From the NCBI GenBank assembly GCA_015059865.1, contig SUZP01000001.1, positions 34,453-98,452 of the forward strand: a stretch of DNA of 64,000 bases, read 5' to 3'. Numbering within the stretch: position 1 is the first letter of the stretch; each line of letters opens with the position of its first letter. Below, in pieces: positions 25,487-33,590 of this stretch. This stretch comes from Rikenellaceae bacterium (GTDB taxonomy: Bacteria > Bacteroidota > Bacteroidia > Bacteroidales > Rikenellaceae). The notes below the pieces were generated by a model. That model made no database searches, had not been told where the DNA came from, and saw nothing but the letters and a program-made list of their open reading frames with translations. The translations under genes were made by a program, and so were the position numbers.

Positions 25487-25550
25487 GCCTGCCTAACAAG
25501 TGAAAAAGTTAGGCAGGCTCTTTTTGTCGGAAGTTGTATAACAAGAGTTA
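25487..25550 (+). terminator. Terminator with conserved tail (family copy 2)
   Basis: GCCTGCCTAAC (25487-25497) pairs perfectly with GTTAGGCAGGC (25508-25518), then TCTTTTT. The tail TTTTTGTCGGAAGTTGTATA and ACAAGAG matches copies at 8870 and 63319. Confidence 0.88.
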
Positions 25551-25565
25551 AGTTCTGCCATAAGG

Positions 25566-25640
25566 AAGCGAGTTCCCAAGAAAATTGTTTTTAGGCAGAT
25601 GAGAGCAAGGCAAACAAGGAGCCGAGTGCGCAGCATACTT
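25566..25640. repeat. 75-bp direct repeat, first copy (half of palindromic element E2)
   Basis: Identical by eye over 75 bp to 25702-25776. It contains the left arm (AAAATTGTTTTTAGGCAG), GCAAGGCAAACAAGGAGCCG and the CGCAGCATAC half-stem, but the sequence changes where the right half of the stem should begin, so it is a truncated copy. Confidence 0.85.
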
Positions 25641-25701
25641 CCAAGCTCGACAAAAAACGCATTTTAAGGAGGCAAATACAAAGCGCACAAGAAATCCGCC
25701 T

Positions 25702-25845
25702 AAGCGAGTTCCCAAGAAAATTGTTTTTAGGCAGATGAGAGCAAGGCAAACAAGGAGCCGAGTGCGCAGCATACTTAGGCGTATGTGAGCAACTCGGCTA
25801 CCGATGTTTAACGCAGCTATCGCTGCTTAAAAACAATTTTACTAT
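25702..25845. repeat. Palindromic intergenic element E2 with second 75-bp copy
   Basis: Complete element: left arm AAAATTGTTTTTAGGCAG, centre CGCAG-CATAC-ttaggc-GTATG-TGAG (25770-25785), right arm CTGCTTAAAAACAATTTT. The inner stem GCAGC-TATC-GCTGC (25813-25826) lies right after the V-ATPase K stop codon and may end that transcript. It reaches the last bases of the K gene. Confidence 0.75.
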
Positions 25846-26294
25846 GCTACTGCATTCGAGATAAGGAATGTCGCTGCAACAGTCAAGATAGCATACAACT
25901 CTGGGAACGCACCGAGGATAAGGGTCTTACCCATAACATCGTGACCGTTACCAATAGCTGCGATACCGTTAGCACAAACCTTTGCCTGAAAGATTGCAGC
26001 AAAGAGGTTTACGATACCTACGAGAAGACCAGCACCAAATACTGCTGCTGCCTGATACATCGAGATATCTGCAGTAAGAAGGCCCTGTACCATAAAGAAA
26101 CATACGAAGCCATACAAACCCTGTGAACCTGGGAGAGCCGAAAGAATCATGTAGCTACCGAATGCGCTACCATTCTTTTTCATTGCGCCTACTGCGGTCT
26201 GACCGCAAATAGCTGTACCTACTGCCGAAGCGATACCTGCAACACCTACCATCAATACTACACCGAGGTAGGCCAAAATCAAAGCTGAAGTCAT
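25842..26294 (-). CDS. ntpK: V-type ATPase subunit K (rotor ring c-like subunit)
   Basis: Protein of 150 aa with four membrane helices (two fused c-type hairpins). Compared with Enterococcus hirae NtpK at a constant offset of seven residues, the Na+ ligands appear as Leu54, Ser57 (for Thr64), Gln58, Gln103 and Glu132, in ALPGSQGLYGF, AIFQAKVCANG and AFPELYAIL. The ligand set suggests a Na+-translocating ring; proton use is not excluded. Last gene of the V-ATPase operon; a palindromic element begins at its stop codon. Confidence 0.93.
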   Translation of the reverse strand: MTSALILAYLGVVLMVGVAGIASAVGTAICGQTAVGAMKKNGSAFGSYMILSALPGSQGLYGFVCFFMVQGLLTADISMYQAAAVFGAGLLVGIVNLFAAIFQAKVCANGIAAIGNGHDVMGKTLILGAFPELYAILTVAATFLISNAVA

Positions 26295-26349
26295 AATTTT
26301 AAAGTGTTTTAATTAGTTTGTTAAAAAATTTTATTGAAATATTTATTTG

Positions 26350-28209
26350 TTAAATCTCTTTTTTAAGAGGATTGAAAGAGCGTGTTGTCATCTCGAAACC
26401 GGCATTCTTGTAGAACTCCACAAAGGTCAAACGCATAGGGTGTACGAATGACGAAATCGAAGACATAAAGAGGTTGATGCCGTGTCCAACGAGCAAAATC
26501 GCAGTAGCACCCAAAATCTGGAATATAGTACCTACACCAAACTGCTCAATACCTCCGTCGAGGCCTGTGAGTCCCAATGCCAACGAATTGAAGACTTGCG
26601 CCAACACACCTCCCGACAAACCGATAGCAAAGAGTCGGATATACGAGAGCACATCACTCAACAAGCCCGTTACATTATTATAGGTATCCCACAATCCCGA
26701 AGCGAAATTGAGAATTGGGTTACGCTTAACATCGTTCAAGATAAGCATAAACAGCGCTCCTATACCCATAGCAACATAGAATGCTATGTCCGAAGTTGTA
26801 AAGCCCGGTATTACCCAGCTTGGGTCAAGCAGCTGCAATCCACCTGCAAGACAACCCGACAAGAGTATGATAAACCAACCCAATGTAGCAAAGGTTGATG
26901 TTATACCGAATGTATAGGCCTTGAATACAATGTTGAGCAACATACCCACCAAAATCTGGAACACTCCGAGAGCCAACGACCAAGCGAAGAATTTACCTTG
27001 GAAGTCGAGGAACGGAATAGGACAATCAGCCATATTCGGATATCCCATCAATGCAGGGATACTCATTCCGAAGAGCGAGCCCGTATACAAGCCAAAGAGA
27101 GTTGTCGCACCACCGCAAACCATTGTGAGATATGCAGCCTGACGCATCTTCGGAGCCTTCAACGCCAGCACTAAGCCGAGCGCAAAGATTATTGCTCCAT
27201 AGCCTGCATCGTTCAAACATATAGCGAAGAAGAGCATATAGAATGGCGCAAAGAATGGAGTCATATCCAGAGTTCCATACTTTGGCAATGCGTACAAGCC
27301 TCCAATCATCTCGAACAGACGCGCAAAGCGGTTATTCTTCAACTTAACCGGCGTATCATCCTCAGGAGATGGTTCCTCCTTGATGTATACTACATCCGGA
27401 CAGCTGTCAAGCGCAGCATCCACCTTCTCCGAGGTAGCCTTCTCAGCCCAGCCCTCCATAACGAGTAGCAAGCCATCGGCCGCCTTATCTGCCGTAGCCT
27501 CGATGCGGACATCCTGCATCTTGTACTTCAATGCCACAAGCTCAGCCTCAATCTCGACGCGAGCATTAGCCACTGCGCTAAGGATTGCGTTTTGAGCCTT
27601 TATCGCAGCCTCGTTCTGCTCGATTTGAGCCTTTATCTCAGCGTTGCTCATCGTAGGAGCCTTCTGCTCCTGTGCATCGATGGCGATATCCTCGGAGCCG
27701 TTGCCGATAACGACAAAGCGCACCGTTGCAGCATCCTCGCCTATGACGGCGATATTCATCTCTGCACCCCACGCTGCACTGCTCTTCTCGAATGTCGAGC
27801 GTTGAGCCGTGAAGTAGCGCAACACCACTCCACTCTCGGCCAACTTAGCGAGCACCGAGCAGTCGAAGTCACCCCAAGCAATCCACTCGTCGAGCAACTT
27901 CTGCAAGCGAACATTATCCGCCTTCGCGTTTGCGATAACGGCCTGTGCCTCCTGATAAGCCTCGAAGACATTACCCTTCTCGACCTTTGCGCCACCAGCA
28001 ACATATGCCTCGCTATTCGCAAATTGTTCGAGCGAAGCGAGTGCCTTAGTGCGCTCATCGATAGCCGATACAAGGGCTCTATCCGCCTCGGTTGGCTCCC
28101 AACCTGAGGTGGTGATATCGACCATACCCAGCTCACGCAGACGCTCGATAAAGCGCTCGCGCTCCGCCGAGAAGAGTACGATATTGTATTTCATCATCTT
28201 TACAATCAT
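26350..28209 (-). CDS. ntpI: V-type ATPase subunit I (stator, a-like)
   Basis: A 619-aa stator subunit that forms the ion half-channels and anchors the peripheral stalk. Residues 1-315 are a long cytosolic helical arm starting MIVKMMKYNIVLFSAERERF; the C-terminal half has seven to eight membrane segments, including PFYMLFFAICLNDAGYGAII and SYIRLFAIGLSGGVLAQVFN, which carries the essential membrane Arg. Its start overlaps the end of subunit D by 4 nt and it precedes subunit K, the usual order. Confidence 0.94.
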   Translation of the reverse strand: MIVKMMKYNIVLFSAERERFIERLRELGMVDITTSGWEPTEADRALVSAIDERTKALASLEQFANSEAYVAGGAKVEKGNVFEAYQEAQAVIANAKADNVRLQKLLDEWIAWGDFDCSVLAKLAESGVVLRYFTAQRSTFEKSSAAWGAEMNIAVIGEDAATVRFVVIGNGSEDIAIDAQEQKAPTMSNAEIKAQIEQNEAAIKAQNAILSAVANARVEIEAELVALKYKMQDVRIEATADKAADGLLLVMEGWAEKATSEKVDAALDSCPDVVYIKEEPSPEDDTPVKLKNNRFARLFEMIGGLYALPKYGTLDMTPFFAPFYMLFFAICLNDAGYGAIIFALGLVLALKAPKMRQAAYLTMVCGGATTLFGLYTGSLFGMSIPALMGYPNMADCPIPFLDFQGKFFAWSLALGVFQILVGMLLNIVFKAYTFGITSTFATLGWFIILLSGCLAGGLQLLDPSWVIPGFTTSDIAFYVAMGIGALFMLILNDVKRNPILNFASGLWDTYNNVTGLLSDVLSYIRLFAIGLSGGVLAQVFNSLALGLTGLDGGIEQFGVGTIFQILGATAILLVGHGINLFMSSISSFVHPMRLTFVEFYKNAGFEMTTRSFNPLKKEI

Positions 28210-28817
28210 CTCTCTCCGCCCTCCTTTGCGGCTGCCTGCTGGCGAGTCTTGACGATTTTCTGTGCCGACTTAGAGAGGTTCTCTTCATCCTCCATAAATC
28301 GCTTAATCTTTCGTATAGCATCCTCATACCCAGGTATCTGCACCTTTTCGTAGAGGTTTACTTTCTGAGTAGTTTTACGGCGCGCATAGTCCAACAACAC
28401 CATTCTGCGGTTGTATACCTCGAACTCTATGCCCAAGGTCGCAACCCTCTTCAAAAACTCCACACCCTCGGTGTACCACGCTGGCGAGGAGAATAGGTCG
28501 AATGGCTTGCTCTCGAACTTCACATCGCGAAGTACGGGGATACGAACTCCTGCAATCTTCTGTGTTGTTAAATCGACATCTGCAACGCGAACAAGGGTAC
28601 AATCAAACTCTCCCCACAGAGCCACCATATAGTCGTACTCGGCTATGAGCGCATCCAAACGCTCGCGGTAGTCTGTTGCGGAGTCCTTCGCTCGCTTAAC
28701 CTCGGAGCGCAAGGCCGACTCCTTACTCTTGATGGTAGGGAGTGCCTTCTGGCGCATTTTCAGCTGTTTGCCGAGCTCGCCGAGCGAAGTCTTGTTATAT
28801 TGAAATTTGATTGCCAT
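28206..28817 (-). CDS. ntpD: V-type ATPase subunit D (central shaft)
   Basis: Protein of 203 aa, mostly two long antiparallel helices: N-terminal IKFQYNKTSLGELGKQLKMR and a C-terminal stretch ending AKEGGER. The D subunit is the rotating shaft that couples A3B3 hydrolysis to the K ring. It lies 7 nt after subunit B and overlaps subunit I by 4 nt. The partner F subunit, which normally caps the shaft, is not encoded in this operon. Confidence 0.9.
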   Translation of the reverse strand: MAIKFQYNKTSLGELGKQLKMRQKALPTIKSKESALRSEVKRAKDSATDYRERLDALIAEYDYMVALWGEFDCTLVRVADVDLTTQKIAGVRIPVLRDVKFESKPFDLFSSPAWYTEGVEFLKRVATLGIEFEVYNRRMVLLDYARRKTTQKVNLYEKVQIPGYEDAIRKIKRFMEDEENLSKSAQKIVKTRQQAAAKEGGER

Positions 28818-28824
28818 CGCTTAA

Positions 28825-30141
28825 TTATGCTTTCCAATATTTCTCGATAAGTTCTGCCTTGATTGCAACCTCCTCCTTCGAGAAGTACTTTGCAAACAAC
28901 GACCACGCAGTGTCAAGCATCTCGGTAATATCGATATTTACATCGATAGCCAACAACTTCTCCGAGTAGTCCTTCGCAAACTTCAAAGCACGCTCGTCGT
29001 ACTCCGACAAGTCGAAACCGTTCTCCAACTTGGTCTTTGCATTCGCAGCATCGGCATACAGACGCACGCAGGCATTCATCACCTGTGGGTGGTCCTCGCG
29101 AGTCTTCTTACCGATAACGAGCTGCTTCAAACGCGACAACGAACGGAATGGGTCGATAATAACCTTACCTGTATCGGAGTCGTTACGGAGGAACAACTGT
29201 CCCTCGGTGATGTAACCCGTATTATCCGGAATAGCGTGGGTAATATCGCCACCCGACAGAGTGGTAACGGCAATAATGGTAATCGAACCGCCATTAGGCA
29301 ACTGCACCGCCTTCTCGTAAATCTTCGCCAAGTCCGAGTAGAGCGAGCCCGGCATAGAGTCCTTCGATGGAATCTGGTCCATACGGTTCGATACAATAGC
29401 CAAAGCATCGGCATACAAGGTCATATCGGTCAAGAGTACCAACACCTTCTCGCCCTTATCCACTGCAAAGTACTCCGCTGCGGTCAAAGCCATATCCGGT
29501 ACGAGGAGTCGCTCCACAGGAGGATTCTCGGTTGTATTTACGAACGATACGATACGGTCCAATGCGCCTGCATTCTCGAACACCTGCTTGAAGTAGAGGA
29601 AGTCGTCATTCGTAAGACCCATACCTCCGAGGATAATCTTGTCAGCCTTTGCACGGAGTGCCACATTTGCCATTACGGCGTTGTAAGGCTGGTCAGGGTC
29701 TGCGAAGAATGGAATCTTCTGACCTGTTACGATAGTGTTGTTCAAGTCGATACCTGCGATACCGGTAGCGATAAGCTCCGATGGCTGCAAACGACGGAAT
29801 GGGTTTACGGTAGGACCGCCAATCTCGCGTGCCTCACCATCTACAACCTCACCACCTTCGAGTGGCTCGCCGTATGCGTTGAAGAAGTGACCTGCCAAGT
29901 TGTCCGAAACGCGCAACTTTGGTGGCTCACCCTGAAAGATTACCTCCGAGTCGGTAGCCAAGCCCTCTGTTCCTGCAAACACCTGCAAGGTAACGCTGTC
30001 ACCCATAATCTTTACCACCTGTGCGAGGCGACCACCTACGGTAGCCAACTCGTCATTACCTACGCCCGTAGCACGGAGCGTTACGGTAGCTTTGGTGATA
30101 TTATCAATCTTTGTATATATTTTCTGAAATGCTCGTGTCAT
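28825..30141 (-). CDS. ntpB: V-type ATPase subunit B (non-catalytic)
   Basis: A 438-aa regulatory subunit of the A3B3 head. It has the RecA-like fold but no Walker A lysine loop (ATGIAGIDLNNTIVTGQKIP), and the B-type motifs GSITIIAVTTLSGGDITHAI and PDNTGYITEGQ, including the region that completes the catalytic site of subunit A. Length is near the family norm (about 460 aa). It is 17 nt downstream of subunit A. Confidence 0.96.
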   Translation of the reverse strand: MTRAFQKIYTKIDNITKATVTLRATGVGNDELATVGGRLAQVVKIMGDSVTLQVFAGTEGLATDSEVIFQGEPPKLRVSDNLAGHFFNAYGEPLEGGEVVDGEAREIGGPTVNPFRRLQPSELIATGIAGIDLNNTIVTGQKIPFFADPDQPYNAVMANVALRAKADKIILGGMGLTNDDFLYFKQVFENAGALDRIVSFVNTTENPPVERLLVPDMALTAAEYFAVDKGEKVLVLLTDMTLYADALAIVSNRMDQIPSKDSMPGSLYSDLAKIYEKAVQLPNGGSITIIAVTTLSGGDITHAIPDNTGYITEGQLFLRNDSDTGKVIIDPFRSLSRLKQLVIGKKTREDHPQVMNACVRLYADAANAKTKLENGFDLSEYDERALKFAKDYSEKLLAIDVNIDITEMLDTAWSLFAKYFSKEEVAIKAELIEKYWKA

Positions 30142-30158
30142 AACTTTTCTCCTTTGGT

Positions 30159-31907
30159 TTAGTGGTTAGCGATGTAAGCATCAATCTGTTTGTCGTAGTC
30201 GTAGAACTTCTCGCTCTTCCACTCCGAATAGTTCATCTGACGGAAGAGGTTAATCAAGCCCTTGAAGAACTTCGAGCACTCCTCAAAGTCAGCAAAGTCG
30301 AAGTCGTGTTCGCAAATCGAGAGCACCTTCTTGTACATCATCTGCTGACGCTCCATTGGGCAGTTTGCATCGATATCATCGAATGCGTCCTGCTGCAAGA
30401 TAACGAAGTCGATAAGCTCCGACTTCCAGAAACGCTCGTGGTACTCAACAGGTACACCATCGTCACCGAGGATGTTAATCTGGTCGTTAGCCTCCTTACC
30501 GCGCTGAACGAGTGTCTTGCCACGATATACAAGCTGTACCCAATCCTTCTCAATCTTCTCGCCGAGGTAAGCCTCAACCTCAGGATACTCCAAATACTTC
30601 GAGTAGGAGTCGAGTGGGTCGATTGCAGGGTAACGCTTCGAGTCGGCACGGCCCTGCGACAAAGCGTAGAAGCATCGTGCAGCCTTCTTTGTAGACTCGG
30701 TTACAGGCTCCTTCAAGTTACCTCCCGCAGGGGATACAGTACCGAGGAATGTTACCGAACCAGTCTCGCCATTGTTCAACTTAACCAAACCTGCGCGAGC
30801 ATAGAAGCTCGAAATGATAGCCGAGAGGTCCATAGGGAAGGCATCCTGACCAGGAAGCTCCTCCAAACGGTTCGACATCTCACGCAACGCCTGAGCCCAA
30901 CGCGAAGTAGAGTCGGCCATTACGAGCACTTTCAAGCCCATCGAACGATAGTACTCTCCGATAGTCATACCCGTATAAACCGATGCCTCACGCGCAGCAA
31001 CCGGCATATTCGAGGTGTTACAGATGATGATGGTACGCTCCATCAGTTTGTGGCCTGTGTGTGGGTCTACCAACTCAGGGAACTCCTTGAAAATCTCCAC
31101 AACCTCGTTTGCACGCTCACCGCAAGCAACGATGATGATGATATCAGCCTCAGCCTGCTTCGAGATAGCGTGCTGCAACACGGTCTTACCAGCACCGAAT
31201 GGACCAGGGATAAAGCCTGTACCACCCTCAGCGAGTGGGTTGAATGTATCGATTGCGCGAACACCTGTCTCCATAACGCGCGAAGGGCGTGGCTTCTCGG
31301 TGTAGCAACGGATAGCCTGCTTAACCGGCCACTTCTGTACCATTGTGATATTGTACTCGTTGCCATCAACATCTGCAACGACAGCGATAGTATCTGTTAC
31401 TTTGTACTCACCAGCCTCGACAACGCTCTTTACGGTGTAGTTGCCAGTCATAATGAATGGCACCATAATCTTGTGAGCTACCCACTGCTCCTTCACCTCG
31501 CCGAGCCAAGCACCTGCCGACACCTTGTCGCCAGCCTTAGCCAACGGCTTGAACTCCCACTTCGCCTCGAAGTCCACAGGCTCGGTAATCGAACCACGCG
31601 AGATGAACAGACCATCCATCTTTTCGAGGTCGTTCTGCAAACCATCGTAGTTACGCGAGAGCATACCCGGAGCCAAAGTTGCTTCGAGCATATGTCCCTC
31701 AAACTCCACTTTATCGCCGATTTTCAAACCACGGGTGCTATCGAAAACCTGCACATAGGCGTCATCGCCTATAACCTTGATGACCTCCGCCATCATCTTG
31801 GTCTCACCTGCATAAACATAGCAAATCTCGTTCTGACCAACTGCACCGTCAGCCTTCACGATAACGATGTTCGAGATGATACCATTTACTTTACCAGTTG
31901 TTTTCAT
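30159..31907 (-). CDS. ntpA: V-type ATPase subunit A (catalytic)
   Basis: A 582-aa catalytic subunit. The N-terminal barrel begins KTTGKVNGIISNIVIVKADG; a non-homologous insertion typical of A subunits follows (VDFEAKWEFKPLAKAGDKVS); then Walker A IPGPFGAGKTVLQH (about residue 230), CGERANEVVEIFKEFPEL with the catalytic Glu, and MADSTSRWAQALREMSNRL. It hydrolyses or makes ATP while driving the shaft. It sits 9 nt after the DUF2764 gene. Confidence 0.97.
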   Translation of the reverse strand: MKTTGKVNGIISNIVIVKADGAVGQNEICYVYAGETKMMAEVIKVIGDDAYVQVFDSTRGLKIGDKVEFEGHMLEATLAPGMLSRNYDGLQNDLEKMDGLFISRGSITEPVDFEAKWEFKPLAKAGDKVSAGAWLGEVKEQWVAHKIMVPFIMTGNYTVKSVVEAGEYKVTDTIAVVADVDGNEYNITMVQKWPVKQAIRCYTEKPRPSRVMETGVRAIDTFNPLAEGGTGFIPGPFGAGKTVLQHAISKQAEADIIIIVACGERANEVVEIFKEFPELVDPHTGHKLMERTIIICNTSNMPVAAREASVYTGMTIGEYYRSMGLKVLVMADSTSRWAQALREMSNRLEELPGQDAFPMDLSAIISSFYARAGLVKLNNGETGSVTFLGTVSPAGGNLKEPVTESTKKAARCFYALSQGRADSKRYPAIDPLDSYSKYLEYPEVEAYLGEKIEKDWVQLVYRGKTLVQRGKEANDQINILGDDGVPVEYHERFWKSELIDFVILQQDAFDDIDANCPMERQQMMYKKVLSICEHDFDFADFEECSKFFKGLINLFRQMNYSEWKSEKFYDYDKQIDAYIANH

Positions 31908-31916
31908 TATCTATCG

Positions 31917-32750
31917 TTATAATTTATTTACTAAATCTTTACCGTTGAGTTCCGACACAAGGCGGTCGAACATCTCGCGACCAACCTTAGCATCGAGCTG
32001 AGCCCAACGAGCCACCATATTCGCCTTTATCAAATATGCGATAACGGCGTTCACATCGAAATAGTCAAAGGTCGAAAGCTCCGACAACTCCGCCCAACGG
32101 ATATTGTCGATTTTTCGCTCCTTCTCCACCATATTGTGTTCATCGGCAACCGTAGCCACCAACTGCTCCACAAATGGCACCTCCGTACGCAGACCGAAGT
32201 CGGCAGCCGAGCTGCGCGACAACGACTTTGTGATAGTATCCTCACCTACGACAACCGTATCAACAGCTACACCCTGCTGACGAGCCAATGTAGCGGCCAC
32301 GATATTGCGCACCATACGGTCGAAATTCGACCACTCGCGCAAAAGTCGCGACTTCGACGCAGCACACACCTTGTAGTATGCCGTCATCAACGCCTTGCCA
32401 AATGGCTGTGTCAAATCAACGCCCTCAGCCTCCTCGCTCTCAGGCGAAGCGTAAAGGCGAAGCACCTTTGCAAGAGGCTCAATCAAGCGCGATGGAGTCT
32501 GCAACTCCTGCTCAACCTCCTCGCTCGACAGACGACCGAGTGCGTTGTATGTTGTAGAGCCATTGTAGCGACTAATAAGGTTTTCGCAGTCGTAGTAGGC
32601 ATAGAGCAACTCCACCGTCTTCCTGTCTGACGATGAAAGCACCTCGAAAACCTCCGCCAATATCGCCTCGATATCGAAACCTTTGGTCTCGGCGCCGAGC
32701 GCGTACTCACGGAAGCCCGCTACTAATGCGTAATAGGAAGATGAAAACAT
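31917..32750 (-). CDS. DUF2764 protein of the V-ATPase operon (candidate subunit C equivalent)
   Basis: Protein of 277 aa. The track start at 32849 lies inside the subunit E gene; ATG at 32750 (MFSSSYYALVAGFREYALG) leaves a 4-nt gap after E and gives the family N-terminus. It is rich in predicted helix and shows no membrane segment. DUF2764 proteins occur in V-ATPase operons of Bacteroidetes between E and A, exactly where subunit C (the socket between shaft and K ring) is found in other bacteria, and no other C-like gene is present. A C-like role is therefore my inference; I see no recognisable C motif. Confidence 0.8.
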   Translation of the reverse strand: MFSSSYYALVAGFREYALGAETKGFDIEAILAEVFEVLSSSDRKTVELLYAYYDCENLISRYNGSTTYNALGRLSSEEVEQELQTPSRLIEPLAKVLRLYASPESEEAEGVDLTQPFGKALMTAYYKVCAASKSRLLREWSNFDRMVRNIVAATLARQQGVAVDTVVVGEDTITKSLSRSSAADFGLRTEVPFVEQLVATVADEHNMVEKERKIDNIRWAELSELSTFDYFDVNAVIAYLIKANMVARWAQLDAKVGREMFDRLVSELNGKDLVNKL

Positions 32751-32754
32751 AGCG

Positions 32755-33363
32755 TTAAGCAAAGAGTAATTGTGAAACCTTCTCGCGCAAATACTCATCG
32801 AGCAACGCCTCGAACGACTCGTCGGTGAACGAAATATAGTAGCCGCCATCCTTTGCGCCTACCTTGAAGCCACTCTTCACATCCTTCGAGTAGCCTACCT
32901 CAACACCAGCTGCAAGCAACTCCTTAGCCGAAGCCTCGAACACCTTCGAAAACTCTGCTTCGAGAGCCGCAGGGAGCAACGCTTTGAGCGACACCTGCTC
33001 GGCATTACCACTCCAATTCTTAGCAACCTCCAAGAGCATCTTCTTTACAAACTCTGCATCCACAGTAGCAGCCTTTACAGCCTCGCTCGAAGACTTAGCG
33101 ATGATTACACCAGCCAACTCGTTCTTAATCTTAGCAACAGCCTGACGACCTGCCAACTGAATCTCGGTCATCGAGTTCTTCTCGGTATCAGCCGCCTTGG
33201 CCTCAGCCTTCTTCACAATCTGCTCAGCCTCAGCATTGGCCTCTGCCAAAATTGCAGCAGCCTTCTCCTTAGCCTCAGCAACCAAACGGTCAGCCTCCAA
33301 GCGGCCCTTCTCCAAACCCTCACCATAGAGGCGGTCGGTCAATTCTTTTAGCTTATTCTCCAT
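32755..33363 (-). CDS. ntpE: V-type ATPase subunit E (peripheral stalk)
   Basis: Protein of 202 aa, first gene of the operon. The N-terminal half is a long Ala/Glu/Lys-rich helix (RLVAEAKEKAAAILAEANAE), the coiled-coil part of the peripheral stalk; the C-terminal half is a compact domain ending LREKVSQLLFA. E normally pairs with a second coiled-coil subunit (G/H type), but none is encoded here. A consensus promoter lies 78 nt before the ATG. Confidence 0.88.
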   Translation of the reverse strand: MENKLKELTDRLYGEGLEKGRLEADRLVAEAKEKAAAILAEANAEAEQIVKKAEAKAADTEKNSMTEIQLAGRQAVAKIKNELAGVIIAKSSSEAVKAATVDAEFVKKMLLEVAKNWSGNAEQVSLKALLPAALEAEFSKVFEASAKELLAAGVEVGYSKDVKSGFKVGAKDGGYYISFTDESFEALLDEYLREKVSQLLFA

Positions 33364-33440
33364 AGTACCTATTAGATTGATTATTGTATATTACTTATAG
33401 TTTTTGTATCTATTTTTACACATTCGCACAAAATTCACCG

Positions 33441-33470
33441 CAAAGATAGTAAAAATTCCCTGACTTACAA
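33441..33470 (-). promoter_or_regulatory. Promoter of the V-ATPase operon
   Basis: Minus strand TTG (33470-33468), 19 nt, TATCTTTG (33448-33441). The leader is about 70 nt. Confidence 0.75.
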
Positions 33471-33526
33471 CTATTTTCGCTATTATCTTTTAAACATTTT
33501 ACAACATCACAGAAGATATTTCAAAC

Positions 33527-33562
33527 AGAAAGCGAGAAGCAGGTCAATACTTCTCGCTTTCT
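33527..33562 (-). terminator. Hairpin after metK
   Basis: A 13-bp perfect stem, AGAAAGCGAGAAG with CTTCTCGCTTTCT, 29 nt after the metK stop. The T-rich flank is on the plus-strand side, so it is a weaker terminator in the metK direction. Confidence 0.6.
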
Positions 33563-33590
33563 AAACATTTTTTCTCTAAAATCGGATTCT

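Noticed and set aside
29089-30162. 357-aa plus-strand ORF antisense to ntpB
   Set aside because: Shadow of ntpB with no domain.
30162-31922. 586-aa plus-strand ORF antisense to ntpA
   Set aside because: Shadow of the real catalytic subunit gene; no start region, promoter or recognisable motif. Long antisense frames here come from codon preference.
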